Shown in pieces: positions 44,205 to 53,828 of a stretch of DNA of 64,000 bases. Origin of the DNA: Sandarakinorhabdus glacialis (GTDB lineage: Bacteria; Pseudomonadota; Alphaproteobacteria; Sphingomonadales; Sphingomonadaceae). Numbering within the stretch: the stretch's first letter is position 1; each line of letters opens with the position of its first letter. The notes under the pieces are model-generated. The model did not search any database and was not told the origin of the DNA. It saw only the letters and a list, made by a program, of their open reading frames with translations. The position numbers were made by a program, and so were the translations under genes. The DNA is taken from assembly GCF_014643455.1 (NCBI RefSeq), contig NZ_BMJM01000005.1:1-64000 (forward strand), in the 5' to 3' direction.

Positions 44205-45548
44205 TCAGCCGGCGTTCTGCCCGTTTGCGGCGAGCGCCGCCCCAGCAAGGTAGAGCGAACCGGCGACCAGCACGATCGGCGGCCGGGCGCGGTCGGCCGA
44301 ACGCGCGATCTCGGCCAATGCGCTGGCGACGTCGGCGCTGGCCTGCCCGGGCAACCCGGCTTCGCGGGCAATCCGGGCCAGGTCTTCGGGTGCGTGGCTG
44401 GCATGGCCTTCGATCGGGACTGCGTAGATGGCGGTGGCGCGCCCGGTGAACGGCTTGACGAAGCCGGCGGCATCCTTGACCGACAACATGCCGAGCACGA
44501 GGTAAAACGGCCGGTCGGCGATCGCCCCGACCCCGGCGCTGGCAGTGCGGAAATGATCGGCGATGGCGCGCGCGGCGGCGGGATTATGACCGCCGTCGAT
44601 CCAAAGCTCGCTGCCGGCCGGCAACCGCGCCAGCAAGGCGCCCGCATCGAGACGCTGCAACCGCGCCGGCCATTCGGCCCAGCCCATGCCGGCACGCAGC
44701 GCCCCGTCGGGCATCGGCAACAGCGTCTGGGCGCGCAGCATGGCCACCGCGAGCGCCGCATTGTCGTACTGGTGCGCCCCCGCCAGGCGCGGCAGCGGCA
44801 AGGCAACGCGGCCCGCCGTATCGCGGTAGTGCAGCGCGCCTTCGTAAACGGCGGCGTCCCAGTCGTCGCCGCGAATCCGCAGCAACGCGCCCGCCACGCC
44901 CGCGACTTCGCCGATGCGCGCAGTGATCGCCTTGGGATAGCGCGCGATGACCATCGGCACGCCCTTCTTGGCGATGCCGGCCTTTTCACGGGCGATGTCG
45001 AGGATAGTGTCGCCCAGCCATTGCTGATGATCGAGGCCCAGTTGCGCAATACCGGTCACCAGCGGCCTGGCGATGACGTTGGTGGCGTCCATGCGCCCGC
45101 CCAGCCCGACCTCTATGACACAGGCGTCGGCGGGCTCGCGGGCAAAGGCCAGGAACGCCAGCGCCGTCGTCAGCTCGAAGAACGTGATCGGCTGGCCGGC
45201 GTTGCGCTTCAGTATCTCGCGCAGCAATTCGGCCAGCGCCTCGTCCTCGACGATCTTGCCGGCAATGCGGATGCGCTCGTTGAACCTGATCAAATGCGGC
45301 GAGGTATAGACATGCACGCGCCGCCCGGACGCCTCGAGACATGCCCGCAGGAACGCCACTGTCGAGCCCTTGCCGTTGGTCCCCGCGACATGGAACACCG
45401 GCGGCATCTTCTCGTGCGGATTGCCCAGCCGCGACAACAGCCGCTCGAGCCGCCCCAGCGACAGGTCGATCTCGGCGGGATGCAGCGCATAGGCGGCCTG
45501 CAGCAGCGCATCGAGCACCGCGTTGGTCGAGCGCGCGCGTTCCATCAT
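44205..45548 (-). CDS. folC: Bifunctional folylpolyglutamate synthase / dihydrofolate synthase
   Basis: 447 residues from the ATG at 45546-45548 (GTG at 45563 is an alternative). Mur-ligase fold: VAGTNGKGSTVAFL (P-loop), TSPHLIRFNERI, FFELTTALAFLAF, VIEVGLGGRMDATN, GLDHQQWLG and DGGHNPAAARAI. It adds glutamate to dihydropteroate and folates. It follows accD after 43 bases, in the trp-accD-folC order usual for alphaproteobacteria. Confidence 0.95.
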   Translation of the reverse strand: MMERARSTNAVLDALLQAAYALHPAEIDLSLGRLERLLSRLGNPHEKMPPVFHVAGTNGKGSTVAFLRACLEASGRRVHVYTSPHLIRFNERIRIAGKIVEDEALAELLREILKRNAGQPITFFELTTALAFLAFAREPADACVIEVGLGGRMDATNVIARPLVTGIAQLGLDHQQWLGDTILDIAREKAGIAKKGVPMVIARYPKAITARIGEVAGVAGALLRIRGDDWDAAVYEGALHYRDTAGRVALPLPRLAGAHQYDNAALAVAMLRAQTLLPMPDGALRAGMGWAEWPARLQRLDAGALLARLPAGSELWIDGGHNPAAARAIADHFRTASAGVGAIADRPFYLVLGMLSVKDAAGFVKPFTGRATAIYAVPIEGHASHAPEDLARIAREAGLPGQASADVASALAEIARSADRARPPIVLVAGSLYLAGAALAANGQNAG

Positions 45549-45591
45549 GGCTCCGGTCGTCACGAAAAATGCGTCGTCATCACGCCGGTCG

Positions 45592-46455
45592 TCATCGGGC
45601 CGGTTCGGCGATGCGGCGCGCGGTCAGCATGGCCAGCAGCCTGGCCAGCGTGTCCTTCAGCTCGGACCGGTGGACGACCATGTCGAGCATGCCGTGCGCC
45701 AGCAGATATTCGGCGCGCTGGAAGCCCTCGGGCAGCTTTTCCCGGATCGTCTGCTCGATCACCCGCTGCCCGGCAAAGCCGATCAGCGCCTTGGGCTCGG
45801 CGATCTGGATATCGCCGAGCATCGCATAGCTGGCGGTGACCCCGCCGGTGGTGGGATCGGTCAGCACGACGACATAGGGCAGCCGCGCCTCCTTCAGTTC
45901 GGCGATGCCAACGGTGGTGCGCGGCATCTGCATCAGGCTGAGGATGCCCTCCTGCATCCGCGCGCCGCCCGCTGCGGTGAAAATGACGAACGGCACCTCC
46001 GCCGCGACGGCGGCGCGTGCACCGGCCAGGAACGCCTCGCCGACGCCCATGCCCATCGATCCGCCCATGAAGGCAAAATTCTGGACGGCGACGATGGCGC
46101 GAACGCCGCCGATGCTGCCGTCGCCGACAGTCATTGCCTCGGGCTCGCCGGTCGCGACCTTTGCCGCCCGCAGCCGATCGACATAGCGTTTCTGGTCGCG
46201 GAACTTGATCGGGTCCTCGGCGACCTTGTCGACGGCAACGGGCGCATAGTCGCCGTCGAAGACCTGGGCAAATCGCACCTTCGGGCCAATGCGCTCGTGA
46301 TGGTCGCAGCGCGGGCAGACCGACAGGTTCTCCTCGAATTCCTTGGTATAGACCATCGCGCCGCAATTGCGGCACTTGGTCCACAAATTGTCGGGCGTCT
46401 CGCGCCGCGACATGAATCCGGTCAATTGTTGGCGGGTGCGAGTCAGCCAGCTCAT
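45592..46455 (-). CDS. accD: Acetyl-CoA carboxylase carboxyltransferase subunit beta
   Basis: 287 residues. A zinc ribbon (Cys28, Cys31, Cys47, Cys50) is followed by the carboxyltransferase domain with [37 protein letters not shown] and [12 protein letters not shown]. With AccA it transfers carboxyl from biotin to acetyl-CoA, starting fatty acid synthesis. Its start overlaps the trpA stop by ATGA and it shares the trp transcript. Confidence 0.97.
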   Translation of the reverse strand: MSWLTRTRQQLTGFMSRRETPDNLWTKCRNCGAMVYTKEFEENLSVCPRCDHHERIGPKVRFAQVFDGDYAPVAVDKVAEDPIKFRDQKRYVDRLRAAKVATGEPEAMTVGDGSIGGVRAIVAVQNFAFMGGSMGMGVGEAFLAGARAAVAAEVPFVIFTAAGGARMQEGILSLMQMPRTTVGIAELKEARLPYVVVLTDPTTGGVTASYAMLGDIQIAEPKALIGFAGQRVIEQTIREKLPEGFQRAEYLLAHGMLDMVVHRSELKDTLARLLAMLTARRIAEPAR

Positions 46456-47285
46456 GCCGCTTTGTCCTTTTGTCTGGCACCGCGCACCGCGGCGGCAAGC
46501 CCGGCGACGAGCGTACCGACGCGCGCCGGAATGTCATTGGCGCGCTCGGCGGCCGCCGACCCGATGACATCGACGATCGCCGAACCGACGACGACGGCAT
46601 CGGCGGTCGCTGCGATCGCGGCCGCCTGCTCGGGCGTGCGCACCCCGAACCCGACCGCGATCGGCAGGTCGGTCGAACGCTTCAACCGGGCGACGGCGTC
46701 GGCAACATCGGTCGGCGTTGCCGCATTGGCACCGGTGACGCCGGCCACCGCGACATAATAGAGGAACCCCGACGCACCGTCGAGAACCCGCGGCAGCCGC
46801 GCCGCGCTTGTCGTCGGGGTCGCCAACCGGATCAGGTGGAGGCCATGCGCCGTCAGATCGGGAACCAGCTCGGCCGCTTCCTCCGGCGGCAAATCGACGA
46901 CGATCGTGCCATCGAGCCCGGCAGCCTTGGCATCGACGGCAAAGCGCGCGCAGCCATAAGCCAGGATCGGATTGAAATAACCCATCAGGATGATCGGCGT
47001 CGCATCGTCGGTCTTGCGGAATTCGGCGACCATCGCCAGCACATGGCGCAGCTTGGTGCCCGACCCCAGGCTGCGGATATTGCCGAGCTGGATCGACGCG
47101 CCATCCGCCATCGGATCGGTAAACGGCATGCCAAGCTCGACGATATCGGCCCCGGCGGCGGTCAGCGCGCGCAGGATCTCCGCCGACGTCGTCATGTCCG
47201 GATCGCCGGCAGTCACGAACGTCACCAGCGCCGCGCGCCCCTCGGCAGCACAGGCAGCAAACCGCGCGGAAAGACGGTCACTCAC
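46452..47285 (-). CDS. trpA: Tryptophan synthase alpha chain
   Basis: 277 residues from a GTG overlapping the trpB stop. TIM barrel with the catalytic Glu in [16 protein letters not shown] and Asp in [15 protein letters not shown], and the phosphate-binding GFGVRTPEQ and VVGSAIV. It cleaves indole-glycerol phosphate to indole, passed to TrpB through a tunnel. Part of the trpF-trpB-trpA-accD-folC run. Confidence 0.96.
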   Translation of the reverse strand: MSDRLSARFAACAAEGRAALVTFVTAGDPDMTTSAEILRALTAAGADIVELGMPFTDPMADGASIQLGNIRSLGSGTKLRHVLAMVAEFRKTDDATPIILMGYFNPILAYGCARFAVDAKAAGLDGTIVVDLPPEEAAELVPDLTAHGLHLIRLATPTTSAARLPRVLDGASGFLYYVAVAGVTGANAATPTDVADAVARLKRSTDLPIAVGFGVRTPEQAAAIAATADAVVVGSAIVDVIGSAAAERANDIPARVGTLVAGLAAAVRGARQKDKAA

Positions 47286-48499
47286 TTCAACGTCACCCCA
47301 AGCGCGTCCGCCACCGTGAAAATGTCCTTGTCGCCGCGCCCGCATAGATTCATCACGATGACCTGGTCCTTTGCCAGCGTCGGCGCAATTCGCATCACCG
47401 CCGCCAGCGCATGCGCCGGTTCGAGTGCCGGGATAATGCCCTCGGTGCTGCACAACAGCTTGAACGCCTCCAGCGCCTCGGCGTCGGTCGCCGACTGGTA
47501 CTCGACCCGGCCGATCGAATGCAGCCACGCATGTTCCGGCCCGATCCCCGGGTAATCCAGCCCCGCCGAGATGCTGTGTGCCTCGGCAATCTGGCCATCT
47601 TCGTCCTGCAACAGCATCGTCTTGTTGCCGTGGAGCACCCCGGCGCGCCCGCCCGCCAGTGAGGCCGCGTGCGCGCCGCTGTCGATGCCATGTCCCGACG
47701 CCTCGACGCCGATGATCCGCACCGACGCATCGTCGAGGAACGGATGGAACAGCCCGATGGCGTTCGATCCGCCGCCGATCGCCGCGACCAGCATATCGGG
47801 CAGGCGCCCCTCGGCGGCCTGGATCTGCTCGCGCGCCTCGTGGCCGATGACGCTCTGGAAATCACGGACCAGCTCGGGATACGGGTGCGGCCCGGCGGCA
47901 GTACCGATGATGTAGAACGTGTCGTCCACATTCGTCACCCAGTCGCGCAGCGCGTCGTTCATCGCGTCCTTCAATGTCCGCGATCCCGATTCGACCGCGC
48001 GCACCTCGGCGCCGAGCAGCTTCATCCGGAACACGTTCGGCGCCTGCCGCTCGATGTCACGCGCGCCCATATAGATGACGCACGGCAGCCCGAACCGCGC
48101 CGCGACGGTCGCCGTGGCGACCCCGTGCTGCCCGGCACCCGTCTCGGCGATGATCCGCGTCTTGCCCATGCGCTTGGCGAGCAAAATCTGGCCGATGCAA
48201 TTGTTGATCTTGTGCGCGCCGGTATGATTGAGCTCGTCGCGCTTCAGATAGATTTTTGCGCCGCCCAGATGATCCGTCAGGCTCTCGGCGAAATACATCG
48301 GGCTCGGGCGGCCGACATAATGCGTCATCAGATAATCGAATTCGGCCTTGAACGCCGGGTCGACCTGCGCCGCGCGATAGGCTTTCTCGAGGTCGAGGAT
48401 CAGCGGCATCAGCGTCTCGGCGACATAGCGCCCGCCGAACGCCCCGAAATGCCCGTCGGCATCAGGGCCGCTGCGCAGGCTTGGTGCGTGCACGTTCAT
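47282..48499 (-). CDS. trpB: Tryptophan synthase beta chain
   Basis: 405 residues from the ATG overlapping the trpF stop. The PLP lysine lies in [11 protein letters not shown] near residue 90, with [10 protein letters not shown], the phosphate-binding GGGSNAIG and ACR-like C-terminal [10 protein letters not shown]. It condenses indole and serine to tryptophan. Overlaps both neighbours by ATGA or GTGA, so production of alpha and beta chains is coupled. Confidence 0.97.
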   Translation of the reverse strand: MNVHAPSLRSGPDADGHFGAFGGRYVAETLMPLILDLEKAYRAAQVDPAFKAEFDYLMTHYVGRPSPMYFAESLTDHLGGAKIYLKRDELNHTGAHKINNCIGQILLAKRMGKTRIIAETGAGQHGVATATVAARFGLPCVIYMGARDIERQAPNVFRMKLLGAEVRAVESGSRTLKDAMNDALRDWVTNVDDTFYIIGTAAGPHPYPELVRDFQSVIGHEAREQIQAAEGRLPDMLVAAIGGGSNAIGLFHPFLDDASVRIIGVEASGHGIDSGAHAASLAGGRAGVLHGNKTMLLQDEDGQIAEAHSISAGLDYPGIGPEHAWLHSIGRVEYQSATDAEALEAFKLLCSTEGIIPALEPAHALAAVMRIAPTLAKDQVIVMNLCGRGDKDIFTVADALGVTLK

Positions 48500-49134
48500 G
48501 CGCCGCGCACCGCGTTGGCAAAGGCCATGATCTTCGAAACAGATTTCACGCCCGGAGCATCCTCTACACCCGATGAAACATCGACGAACGCCGGCTTCAG
48601 GGCCGCCAGCGCCGCGCCGACATTGCCGGCATCCAACCCGCCGGAAAGCCCCCAGGGCATCGGCGGGGAAACGCCTAGCATCAGTTGCCAGTCGAATGCC
48701 ACGCCGTTTCCGCCCGGCAATACCGCCTCCCGGGGCGCCTTTGCATCGAGGAGCAATCGATCGACCGGTCCCGCAGAGGCAATCGCCTGCGCGATATCGG
48801 CACGCGTCGCGACTCCGCTGGCCCGCCACACCGGCCGCCCGGTCCGCGCCCGCACGCCGCCGACCCGGTCGATCGTCTCGTGGCCATGCAGCTGCAAAGT
48901 GTCGATACCCGCCGCCAGCACCGCGTCGATCAACGCATCATCGGCATCGACCAGCACCGCGACCTTGCCGATCCCCGCCGGCACCGCCGCAATCAGCCCG
49001 GCCGCTCGCTCAGGCGTCAAATGCCGCGGCGACCGCGGGAAAAACACGAACCCGAGGTAGCGCGCCCCCGCCTTGATCGCCGCATCGACAGTCTCCGGCG
49101 TCGACAGCCCACAAACCTTGAAATCCGTCGTCAC
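48496..49134 (-). CDS. trpF: Phosphoribosylanthranilate isomerase
   Basis: 212 residues. TIM barrel beginning with [11 protein letters not shown] (catalytic Cys), [27 protein letters not shown]-like aspartate block and [11 protein letters not shown]. It performs the third step of tryptophan synthesis. The first genes of the pathway (trpE, G, D, C) are not in the window, so the trp genes are split, as is usual in this class. Confidence 0.95.
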   Translation of the reverse strand: MTTDFKVCGLSTPETVDAAIKAGARYLGFVFFPRSPRHLTPERAAGLIAAVPAGIGKVAVLVDADDALIDAVLAAGIDTLQLHGHETIDRVGGVRARTGRPVWRASGVATRADIAQAIASAGPVDRLLLDAKAPREAVLPGGNGVAFDWQLMLGVSPPMPWGLSGGLDAGNVGAALAALKPAFVDVSSGVEDAPGVKSVSKIMAFANAVRGA

Positions 49135-49140
49135 CGCTCC

Positions 49141-49161
49141 CCTCTCCCCTCGCGGGAGAGG
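49141..49161. terminator. Hairpin repeat between pyrF and trpF
   Basis: CCTCTCCC (49141-49148) pairs with GGGAGAGG (49154-49161), in a C/G-rich repeat that extends to about 49200. Repeats of this shape are frequent between genes in proteobacteria. It separates the pyrF and trpF reading frames by 108 bases and may weaken readthrough between them. Confidence 0.55.
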
Positions 49162-49242
49162 GCGAGAGACGCGCCTCCGCGGCCCGGGGTGAGGGGGCCC
49201 TTACCGTATCGAGCCACCACTATGCGACTTCCCGCGCGATTT

Positions 49243-49926
49243 TCACGCCGCGAGTTCCCGCGCAATCGCCGCAGCCGCCGCAACCGGATCACTCGCCCCG
49301 GTAATCGGTCGCCCGATCACCAGCACCGAAGCCCCAGCCGCCAGCGCATCGCGCGGCGTCATGACGCGCTTCTGGTCGCCGACATCGCTCCCCGCCGGCC
49401 GCACGCCCGGAATCACCAGCAATCCGCCCGGCCAAGCCGCCCGCAGCGCCGCCGTCTCATGCGGACTGGCGACAACCCCGTCGAGCCCCGCCCCGCGTAC
49501 CACCCCGGCCAGCCGCGTCACCTGCGTCGCTGCACCGCCGCCAACCCCCGCCGCAAGCAAATCCTCATCATCGAGGCTGGTCAGCACCGTCACCGCAACG
49601 ACTTTCGTCGCCGCCGGAGCCGCCGCCCGCGCTGCCGCCAGCATCGCATGGCCACCCGCCGCATGAACGGTGACGATCGCCGGCGCCAACCCCGCCAGCG
49701 AATGCAGCGCCCCCGCCACCGTATTGGGAATATCGTGCAATTTCAGGTCGAGAAACACCGGAATCCCCAGCGCCGCGATCGCTGCAACCCCCGCCGGCCC
49801 ATTGGCACAGAAAAACTCGAGCCCCAGCTTCACCCCGCCAACATGCGGCGCCAATTGCATCAGCAAGGCGCGCGCATCATCCAGCGCCGGCGTGTCGAGC
49901 GCCACGAAAACCGGGTTCGCCGTCAT
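49243..49926 (-). CDS. pyrF: Orotidine 5'-phosphate decarboxylase
   Basis: 227 residues. TIM barrel with the catalytic DLKLHDIPNTV block, VFVALDTP at the start, VHAAGGHAML and the phosphate-binding IPGVRPAGSD and VIGRPITGA. It makes UMP in pyrimidine synthesis. Its start overlaps the LapA-domain gene stop by ATGA; the pair lies upstream of the trp genes. Confidence 0.96.
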   Translation of the reverse strand: MTANPVFVALDTPALDDARALLMQLAPHVGGVKLGLEFFCANGPAGVAAIAALGIPVFLDLKLHDIPNTVAGALHSLAGLAPAIVTVHAAGGHAMLAAARAAAPAATKVVAVTVLTSLDDEDLLAAGVGGGAATQVTRLAGVVRGAGLDGVVASPHETAALRAAWPGGLLVIPGVRPAGSDVGDQKRVMTPRDALAAGASVLVIGRPITGASDPVAAAAAIARELAA

Positions 49927-50249
49927 GCGCCGGCGGGCGGCACGATGCCAGGCTGTGCCTGCGACGGTAAGCCTGAGGGTGATAGCGGCGGCAATCCCGG
50001 CGGGGCTACAAAATCCCCCACCCGCTCATACTTCGCCAGCTTGCGCTTCCAGTTCGCCTTGGCCCCCAGGTGGAACAGCCAGGTCGGCAACCACCCCGCC
50101 GCAAATGCTGCCGCCAGCAACATCGGCAGATGGATGCTGACGATCACGCCATCGGGCAGGCGGAACGGCACCGGCGTCCAGTTCGCCACCGCCAGTAGCA
50201 GGAACGCGACCAGCGAGGCGGTCACCAATATCCAGCGCAGGATTGTCAT
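49923..50249 (-). CDS. LapA-domain (DUF1049) inner-membrane protein
   Basis: 108 residues with two membrane helices (about 5-22 and 42-62: LRWILVTASLVAFLLLAVAN and PMLLAAAFAAGWLPTWLF), the PVPFRLPDG segment between them, and a short cytoplasmic tail rich in proline. LapA-domain proteins aid lipopolysaccharide assembly with LapB in gammaproteobacteria; here the role is inferred. It is cotranslated with pyrF, an arrangement common in sphingomonads and relatives. Confidence 0.85.
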   Translation of the reverse strand: MTILRWILVTASLVAFLLLAVANWTPVPFRLPDGVIVSIHLPMLLAAAFAAGWLPTWLFHLGAKANWKRKLAKYERVGDFVAPPGLPPLSPSGLPSQAQPGIVPPAGA

Positions 50250-50307
50250 GATTGCTCCGCCGATCGCTGTTTCGGCCGTTGGGTTAACACATTCAACTGC
50301 CGCCGCG

Positions 50308-51060
50308 CTACAGTTCGCCGTCGACCGGATCGATGCCGGCCTCCTGCAACCCCGCCATCAATGCCGCGGCGACGGTGGCCAGCAATGCCTCGTCGACTGC
50401 GCGGATGACGAAATTGGCGCCGGTCTTGCCCTCGCGCCAGAACGGATAGCTGCCGATCTGCACCCCGTCATGGGCCTTTTCCACCGCCGCCAGCGTCGCT
50501 GCCGCGGCGCTCTCCTGTGTCCAGGCCGCCACCGTGCGCGACAGCACCGGCGCGCCGCCCGGCAGTTTGCCATCGAGCGCCGCCAGCATGCCCTGGGTGA
50601 TGATCGGCACCCCCGCCATGATGAAGATGTTGCCGACGCGGATGCCCGGCGCCTTGGTCCGCGGGTTCTCGATCAGGCTGGCGCCTTCCGGCGTCCGCGC
50701 CATCCGCAACCGCGCATCGGTCAATTTGTCGCCGTAATAGCCCGACAGGATGGCGCGCGCATCGGGATGGACGATGACCGGTACGCCCAGCGCCGCCGCG
50801 ATCGCGTCGACGGTGATGTCGTCGTGCGTCGGCCCGATGCCGCCGGTGGTGAACAGATAGTCGTTCTGCACTCGCAGCGCATTCACCGCCTCGCCGATCG
50901 CGTCCATCTCGTCGGCAACGACGCGCACTTCCTTCAACCGGATGCCCTGCACCCCCAGCCATTTGGCGAGATAGGCGATGTTGGCGTCCTGGGTTCGCCC
51001 CGACAGGATCTCGTCGCCGATGACGAGAAGCGCGGCGGTATAGATGCGATCTGTGCTCAT
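50308..51060 (-). CDS. CinA-like molybdopterin-binding domain protein
   Basis: 250 residues from the ATG at 51058-51060 (a GTG precedes it). The MoCF fold shows LVIGDEILSGRTQDANI, LFTTGGIGPTHDDIT and GVPIITQGMLAAL. It matches the N-terminal half of competence/damage-inducible CinA but lacks the C-terminal amidase domain, as in many single-domain relatives thought to be FAD or NAD-type pyrophosphatases. Its role here is unproven. Divergent from map. Confidence 0.88.
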   Translation of the reverse strand: MSTDRIYTAALLVIGDEILSGRTQDANIAYLAKWLGVQGIRLKEVRVVADEMDAIGEAVNALRVQNDYLFTTGGIGPTHDDITVDAIAAALGVPVIVHPDARAILSGYYGDKLTDARLRMARTPEGASLIENPRTKAPGIRVGNIFIMAGVPIITQGMLAALDGKLPGGAPVLSRTVAAWTQESAAAATLAAVEKAHDGVQIGSYPFWREGKTGANFVIRAVDEALLATVAAALMAGLQEAGIDPVDGEL

Positions 51061-51102
51061 CACGCTGGACTAGACCAGTGCGGGCAGTGCGGGAAGGGCA
51101 AC

Positions 51103-51966
51103 ATGGACTTGAATGCCCCCAGCGCTTATCTTATCGCAATGACCGTCACCGCGCTCGACTATGAAATCGTCTCCGACCAGTCGGAAGGTCCCATCCGGCT
51201 CCATACGCCGGCGGCGTTCGAAGGCATGCGAAAGGCCGGGCTCCTTGCCGCGCAGGTGCTCGACATGCTGACGCACCATGTCGTCCCCGATGCCGTGACC
51301 CTCGATCTCGACAAGCTCGCTTATGATTTCGTCCGCGCCGCCGGGGCCGATTCGGCGACGATCTTCTATCGCGGCTACAGCCACAGCCTGTGCATCAGCG
51401 TCAATCACGTCGTCTGCCATGGCATCCCCTCGGCGCGGAAGCTCAAGGACGGCGATATCGTCAATATCGATGTGACGGTTGTCGTGGACGGCTGGCACGG
51501 CGACACCAGCCGCATGTATCTCGTCGGCGACGTATCGCTAAAGGCCCGCAAACTCGTCGAAGTCACCTATGAATGCCTCGAACGCGGCATCGAGATGGCC
51601 AGGCCCGGCAATACGCTGGGCGACGTCGGCCACGCCATCCAGAGCCACGCCGAAAAGCACCGCATGTCGGTCGTCCGCGATTTCTGCGGTCACGGCCTGG
51701 GGCGTGTTTTCCACGACGCCCCCAACGTCGTCCACCTGGGCAAACCCGGCAAGGGCGTCCTCCTCCGCCCTGGCATGTTCTTCACCATCGAGCCGATGAT
51801 CAACCTCGGCCGCCCCGAGGTGAAGCTGCTCGAAGACGGCTGGACCGCCGTGACCCGCGACCGCTCGCTCTCGGCGCAATTCGAACACAGCATCGGCATT
51901 ACCGAAACCGGTGCCGAAATCTTCACCGCCTCGCCAACCGGACTGAAGGCACCGCCCTACGCCTGA
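51103..51966 (+). CDS. map: Type I methionine aminopeptidase
   Basis: 287 residues from the ATG at 51103, chosen for the GGAAGG ribosome site upstream; ATG at 51139 would give 275 residues. The metal ligands are visible in VNIDVTVVVDGWHGDTSR (two Asp), FCGHGLGRVFHDAP (His), FTIEPMINLG and AQFEHSIGIT (Glu). It removes the initiator methionine from new proteins. The core is complete. Confidence 0.95.
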   Translation: MDLNAPSAYLIAMTVTALDYEIVSDQSEGPIRLHTPAAFEGMRKAGLLAAQVLDMLTHHVVPDAVTLDLDKLAYDFVRAAGADSATIFYRGYSHSLCISVNHVVCHGIPSARKLKDGDIVNIDVTVVVDGWHGDTSRMYLVGDVSLKARKLVEVTYECLERGIEMARPGNTLGDVGHAIQSHAEKHRMSVVRDFCGHGLGRVFHDAPNVVHLGKPGKGVLLRPGMFFTIEPMINLGRPEVKLLEDGWTAVTRDRSLSAQFEHSIGITETGAEIFTASPTGLKAPPYA

Positions 51967-51991
51967 CAATTATCTGCAGCTGCAAAAAATA

Positions 51992-52020
51992 TTGACCACG
52001 CTATATTCTGTAGCTATAAA
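51992..52020 (+). promoter_or_regulatory. Strong sigma-70-like promoter upstream of brnT
   Basis: TTGACC at 51992-51997 and TATAAA at 52015-52020 are separated by exactly 17 bases. The surrounding 60 bases are unusually AT-rich for the window and hold small palindromic elements (CTGCAGCTGCAA, TAGCTA) that could be BrnA-binding sites. It lies 70 bases before brnT. Confidence 0.65.
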
Positions 52021-52089
52021 AAGTCCTGGACCTAGTTTGCTTGCTGAGCCTTGTATTGGCGTCAACGCGTCATTGCAGGAACGGCGAGC

Positions 52090-52371
52090 ATGGAGCTGAG
52101 TTGGGACGAAAATAAGCGCGAGGTCACGTGGCGGAAGCGCAATCTTGATTTTGCCGACGCTGCAAAAGTCTTCGCCGGTTTCAATGTCGATCACGTTGAC
52201 GACCGCTTTGACTAGGGCGAGCCGCGATTGCTGTCCATCGGCACCGTCGGCGATCTCGTGGTTGTTGTTGTCTGGACGCTGCGACCGGGAAGCCGGCGCA
52301 TTATTTCGATGAGGAAGGCCAATGCCGAGGAAGAAGCCCGATACCGAGACGCCCTGGATCGATCCGGATGA
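52090..52371 (+). pseudogene. brnT: BrnT-type ribonuclease toxin gene with in-frame stop
   Basis: Reading from the ATG at 52090: MELSWDENKREVTWRKRNLD, then DFADAAKVFAG, then HVDDRFD followed by TAG at 52213-52215, and in the same frame GEPRLLSIGTVGDLVVVVV, RRIISMRKANAEEEARYRD to a stop at 52369-52371. This is a full BrnT toxin except that the codon for the usual tyrosine (D-x-R-x-D-Y-G-E) is TAG. The product would be a 41-residue fragment without the catalytic part. BrnT cuts RNA and is controlled by BrnA, which overlaps its 3' end and is intact. Sequencing error is the alternative. Confidence 0.85.
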
Positions 52372-52603
52372 TGCGCCCGAACTTGACGAACATTTCTTTG
52401 AAACCGGCAGGATCAGCCGCGGTGACACGGTTCTGCGCGAGGCAACCGATACATTCGCAAAGCGCGGCCGCCCTAAATCCGACGACCCCAAGCAACTTGT
52501 CAGCCTCCGGTTGGATCGCGTCGTGCTCGAACGTTTGCGCGCGCAGGGTCCGGGTTGGCAGAGCCGCGTCAACGACCTGCTTCGCAAGGAAGTCGGCGCC
52601 TGA
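52322..52603 (+). CDS. brnA: BrnA-like antitoxin
   Basis: 93 residues, overlapping the brnT frame by 50 bases. The C-terminal ribbon-helix-helix has the family pattern KRGRPKSDDPKQLVSLRLD then VVLERLRAQGPGWQSRVNDL; the N-terminal WIDPDDAPELDEHFF segment would bind the toxin. It should repress its own promoter. Because the toxin gene is broken it is now an orphan antitoxin, which could still neutralise a related toxin elsewhere or act as a repressor. Confidence 0.88.
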   Translation: MPRKKPDTETPWIDPDDAPELDEHFFETGRISRGDTVLREATDTFAKRGRPKSDDPKQLVSLRLDRVVLERLRAQGPGWQSRVNDLLRKEVGA

Positions 52604-52634
52604 TCGTCCCCGCCCGCAATACGCAAGCGTGGGA

Positions 52635-53315
52635 ATGACCGACGAACTCAGCAGCCGCGGCCACCGCGAACGCCTGCGCGCGCGTCTCTTACAAGGCGGC
52701 GGCGACGCTTTCCACGACTACGAACTCCTCGAATATCTCCTCGGCCTCGCCATCCCGCGCCGCGACACCAAGCCGCTGGCCAAGCAACTCCTCGCCGAAT
52801 TCGGCAGCCTGCCGGTGCTGCTCGCCGCCACCCCGCTCGAGCTCAAGCGTGTCGACGGCCTCGGTGACGGTGCCATCGCCGCAATCAAGTTCGTCGCGGC
52901 GGTCTCGCTGCGATCACTCAAAACCGCGGCCCTCGATCGTCCGGTACTATCCGGCTGGCAGGCGCTCACCGACTATCTCCACGCCGCCATGGCACACCGT
53001 GTCACCGAGGAATTCCGCGTCATTTTCCTCAACAATCGCAACGTCATGATCCGCGACGAAGTGATGGGGCAGGGCACCGTCAACGCAGCGCCGGTCTATC
53101 CGCGCGAGATCGTCAAGCGCGCCCTCGAACTCGCCGCGTCCGGTCTGGTCCTCGTTCACAACCACCCCAGCGGCGACCCCGCCCCATCCCGCGACGACAT
53201 CGTCATGACCAAGGCCGTCATCGAGGCGGGCCGCCATCTCGGACTGTCGGTCCACGACCATGTCATCATCGGCCGCGGCGGCCATGTCTCGATGCGCGCG
53301 CAAGGCCTGATCTAG
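52635..53315 (+). CDS. radC: RadC family JAB/MPN-domain protein
   Basis: 226 residues from the ATG at 52635. An N-terminal helix-hairpin-helix (HRERLRARLL, LLEYLLGLAIPRRDTKPLA) precedes the JAMM-type metal site in LVHNHPSGDPAPSRDD near residue 175. Once linked to DNA repair, the family's role is unsettled. It follows brnA after 31 bases on the same strand. A hairpin lies downstream. Confidence 0.92.
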   Translation: MTDELSSRGHRERLRARLLQGGGDAFHDYELLEYLLGLAIPRRDTKPLAKQLLAEFGSLPVLLAATPLELKRVDGLGDGAIAAIKFVAAVSLRSLKTAALDRPVLSGWQALTDYLHAAMAHRVTEEFRVIFLNNRNVMIRDEVMGQGTVNAAPVYPREIVKRALELAASGLVLVHNHPSGDPAPSRDDIVMTKAVIEAGRHLGLSVHDHVIIGRGGHVSMRAQGLI

Positions 53316-53338
53316 ATAAAACAGTCGACAAAGCAAAA

Positions 53339-53358
53339 GCGGCCCCTTTCGGAGCCGC
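53339..53358. terminator. Hairpin between radC and the small exported protein gene
   Basis: GCGGCCCC (53339-53346) pairs with GGAGCCGC (53351-53358) with one mismatch and a TTTC loop, preceded by CAAAA and followed by an AT-rich ATATAAAAC. It lies in the convergent gap and could stop transcription in either direction. Confidence 0.6.
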
Positions 53359-53382
53359 CCTGCCGATATAAAACAGTAATCC

Positions 53383-53649
53383 CTAGCCTGGCGAACCGGC
53401 CTTCTTCGCCTTTTTATACTCGGAGATTTCAGCCTTGGTGGCCTTGCGGTCGCCGTTCCACCATTTGCCATCGTGCTGGACAAGCGTCTCGATCGCCGCA
53501 CCGGCAGGGGCCGCATCCACCGGGGTCGTCGAATCCATCGGCGGTGCCGGCTGCATGGATTCGGTCGCCGGCGCTGCCGGCCCGGAGACCTGCGCGCCCG
53601 CTCCTGTCGCCAACAACGCAGCGGCAGCAATTGTCATGATGATATTCAT
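53383..53649 (-). CDS. Small exported protein of unknown function
   Basis: 88 residues with a clear signal peptide (IIMTIAAAALLATGAGA-Q), a proline/alanine-rich mature start, then a short hydrophilic domain (LVQHDGKWWNGDRKATKAEI) and a lysine-rich end. No family was recognised. GTCTCGGGAGAA-like sequence precedes the start. It is divergent from the rnd gene. Confidence 0.65.
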   Translation of the reverse strand: MNIIMTIAAAALLATGAGAQVSGPAAPATESMQPAPPMDSTTPVDAAPAGAAIETLVQHDGKWWNGDRKATKAEISEYKKAKKAGSPG

Positions 53650-53828
53650 GTTTTTCTCCCGAATAAACCTGCAACACGCATATTATCTTTCCGGCGCTGG
53701 GCACCAGATGATCCTGTATTACAGCGTAACTTGAAGAATGCTCTCAACAGCAGGTTAATCCGGGACAGGGTGTGACGCCGGCAGGACAGGCTGATGACAC
53801 CGGGCCATCCGACTGCTACGCCCCGCGC

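Noticed and set aside
48685-51102. Long upstream in-frame extension of map
   Set aside because: It runs antisense through trpF, pyrF, lapA-like and cinA-like genes; map homology begins only near 51103-51139.
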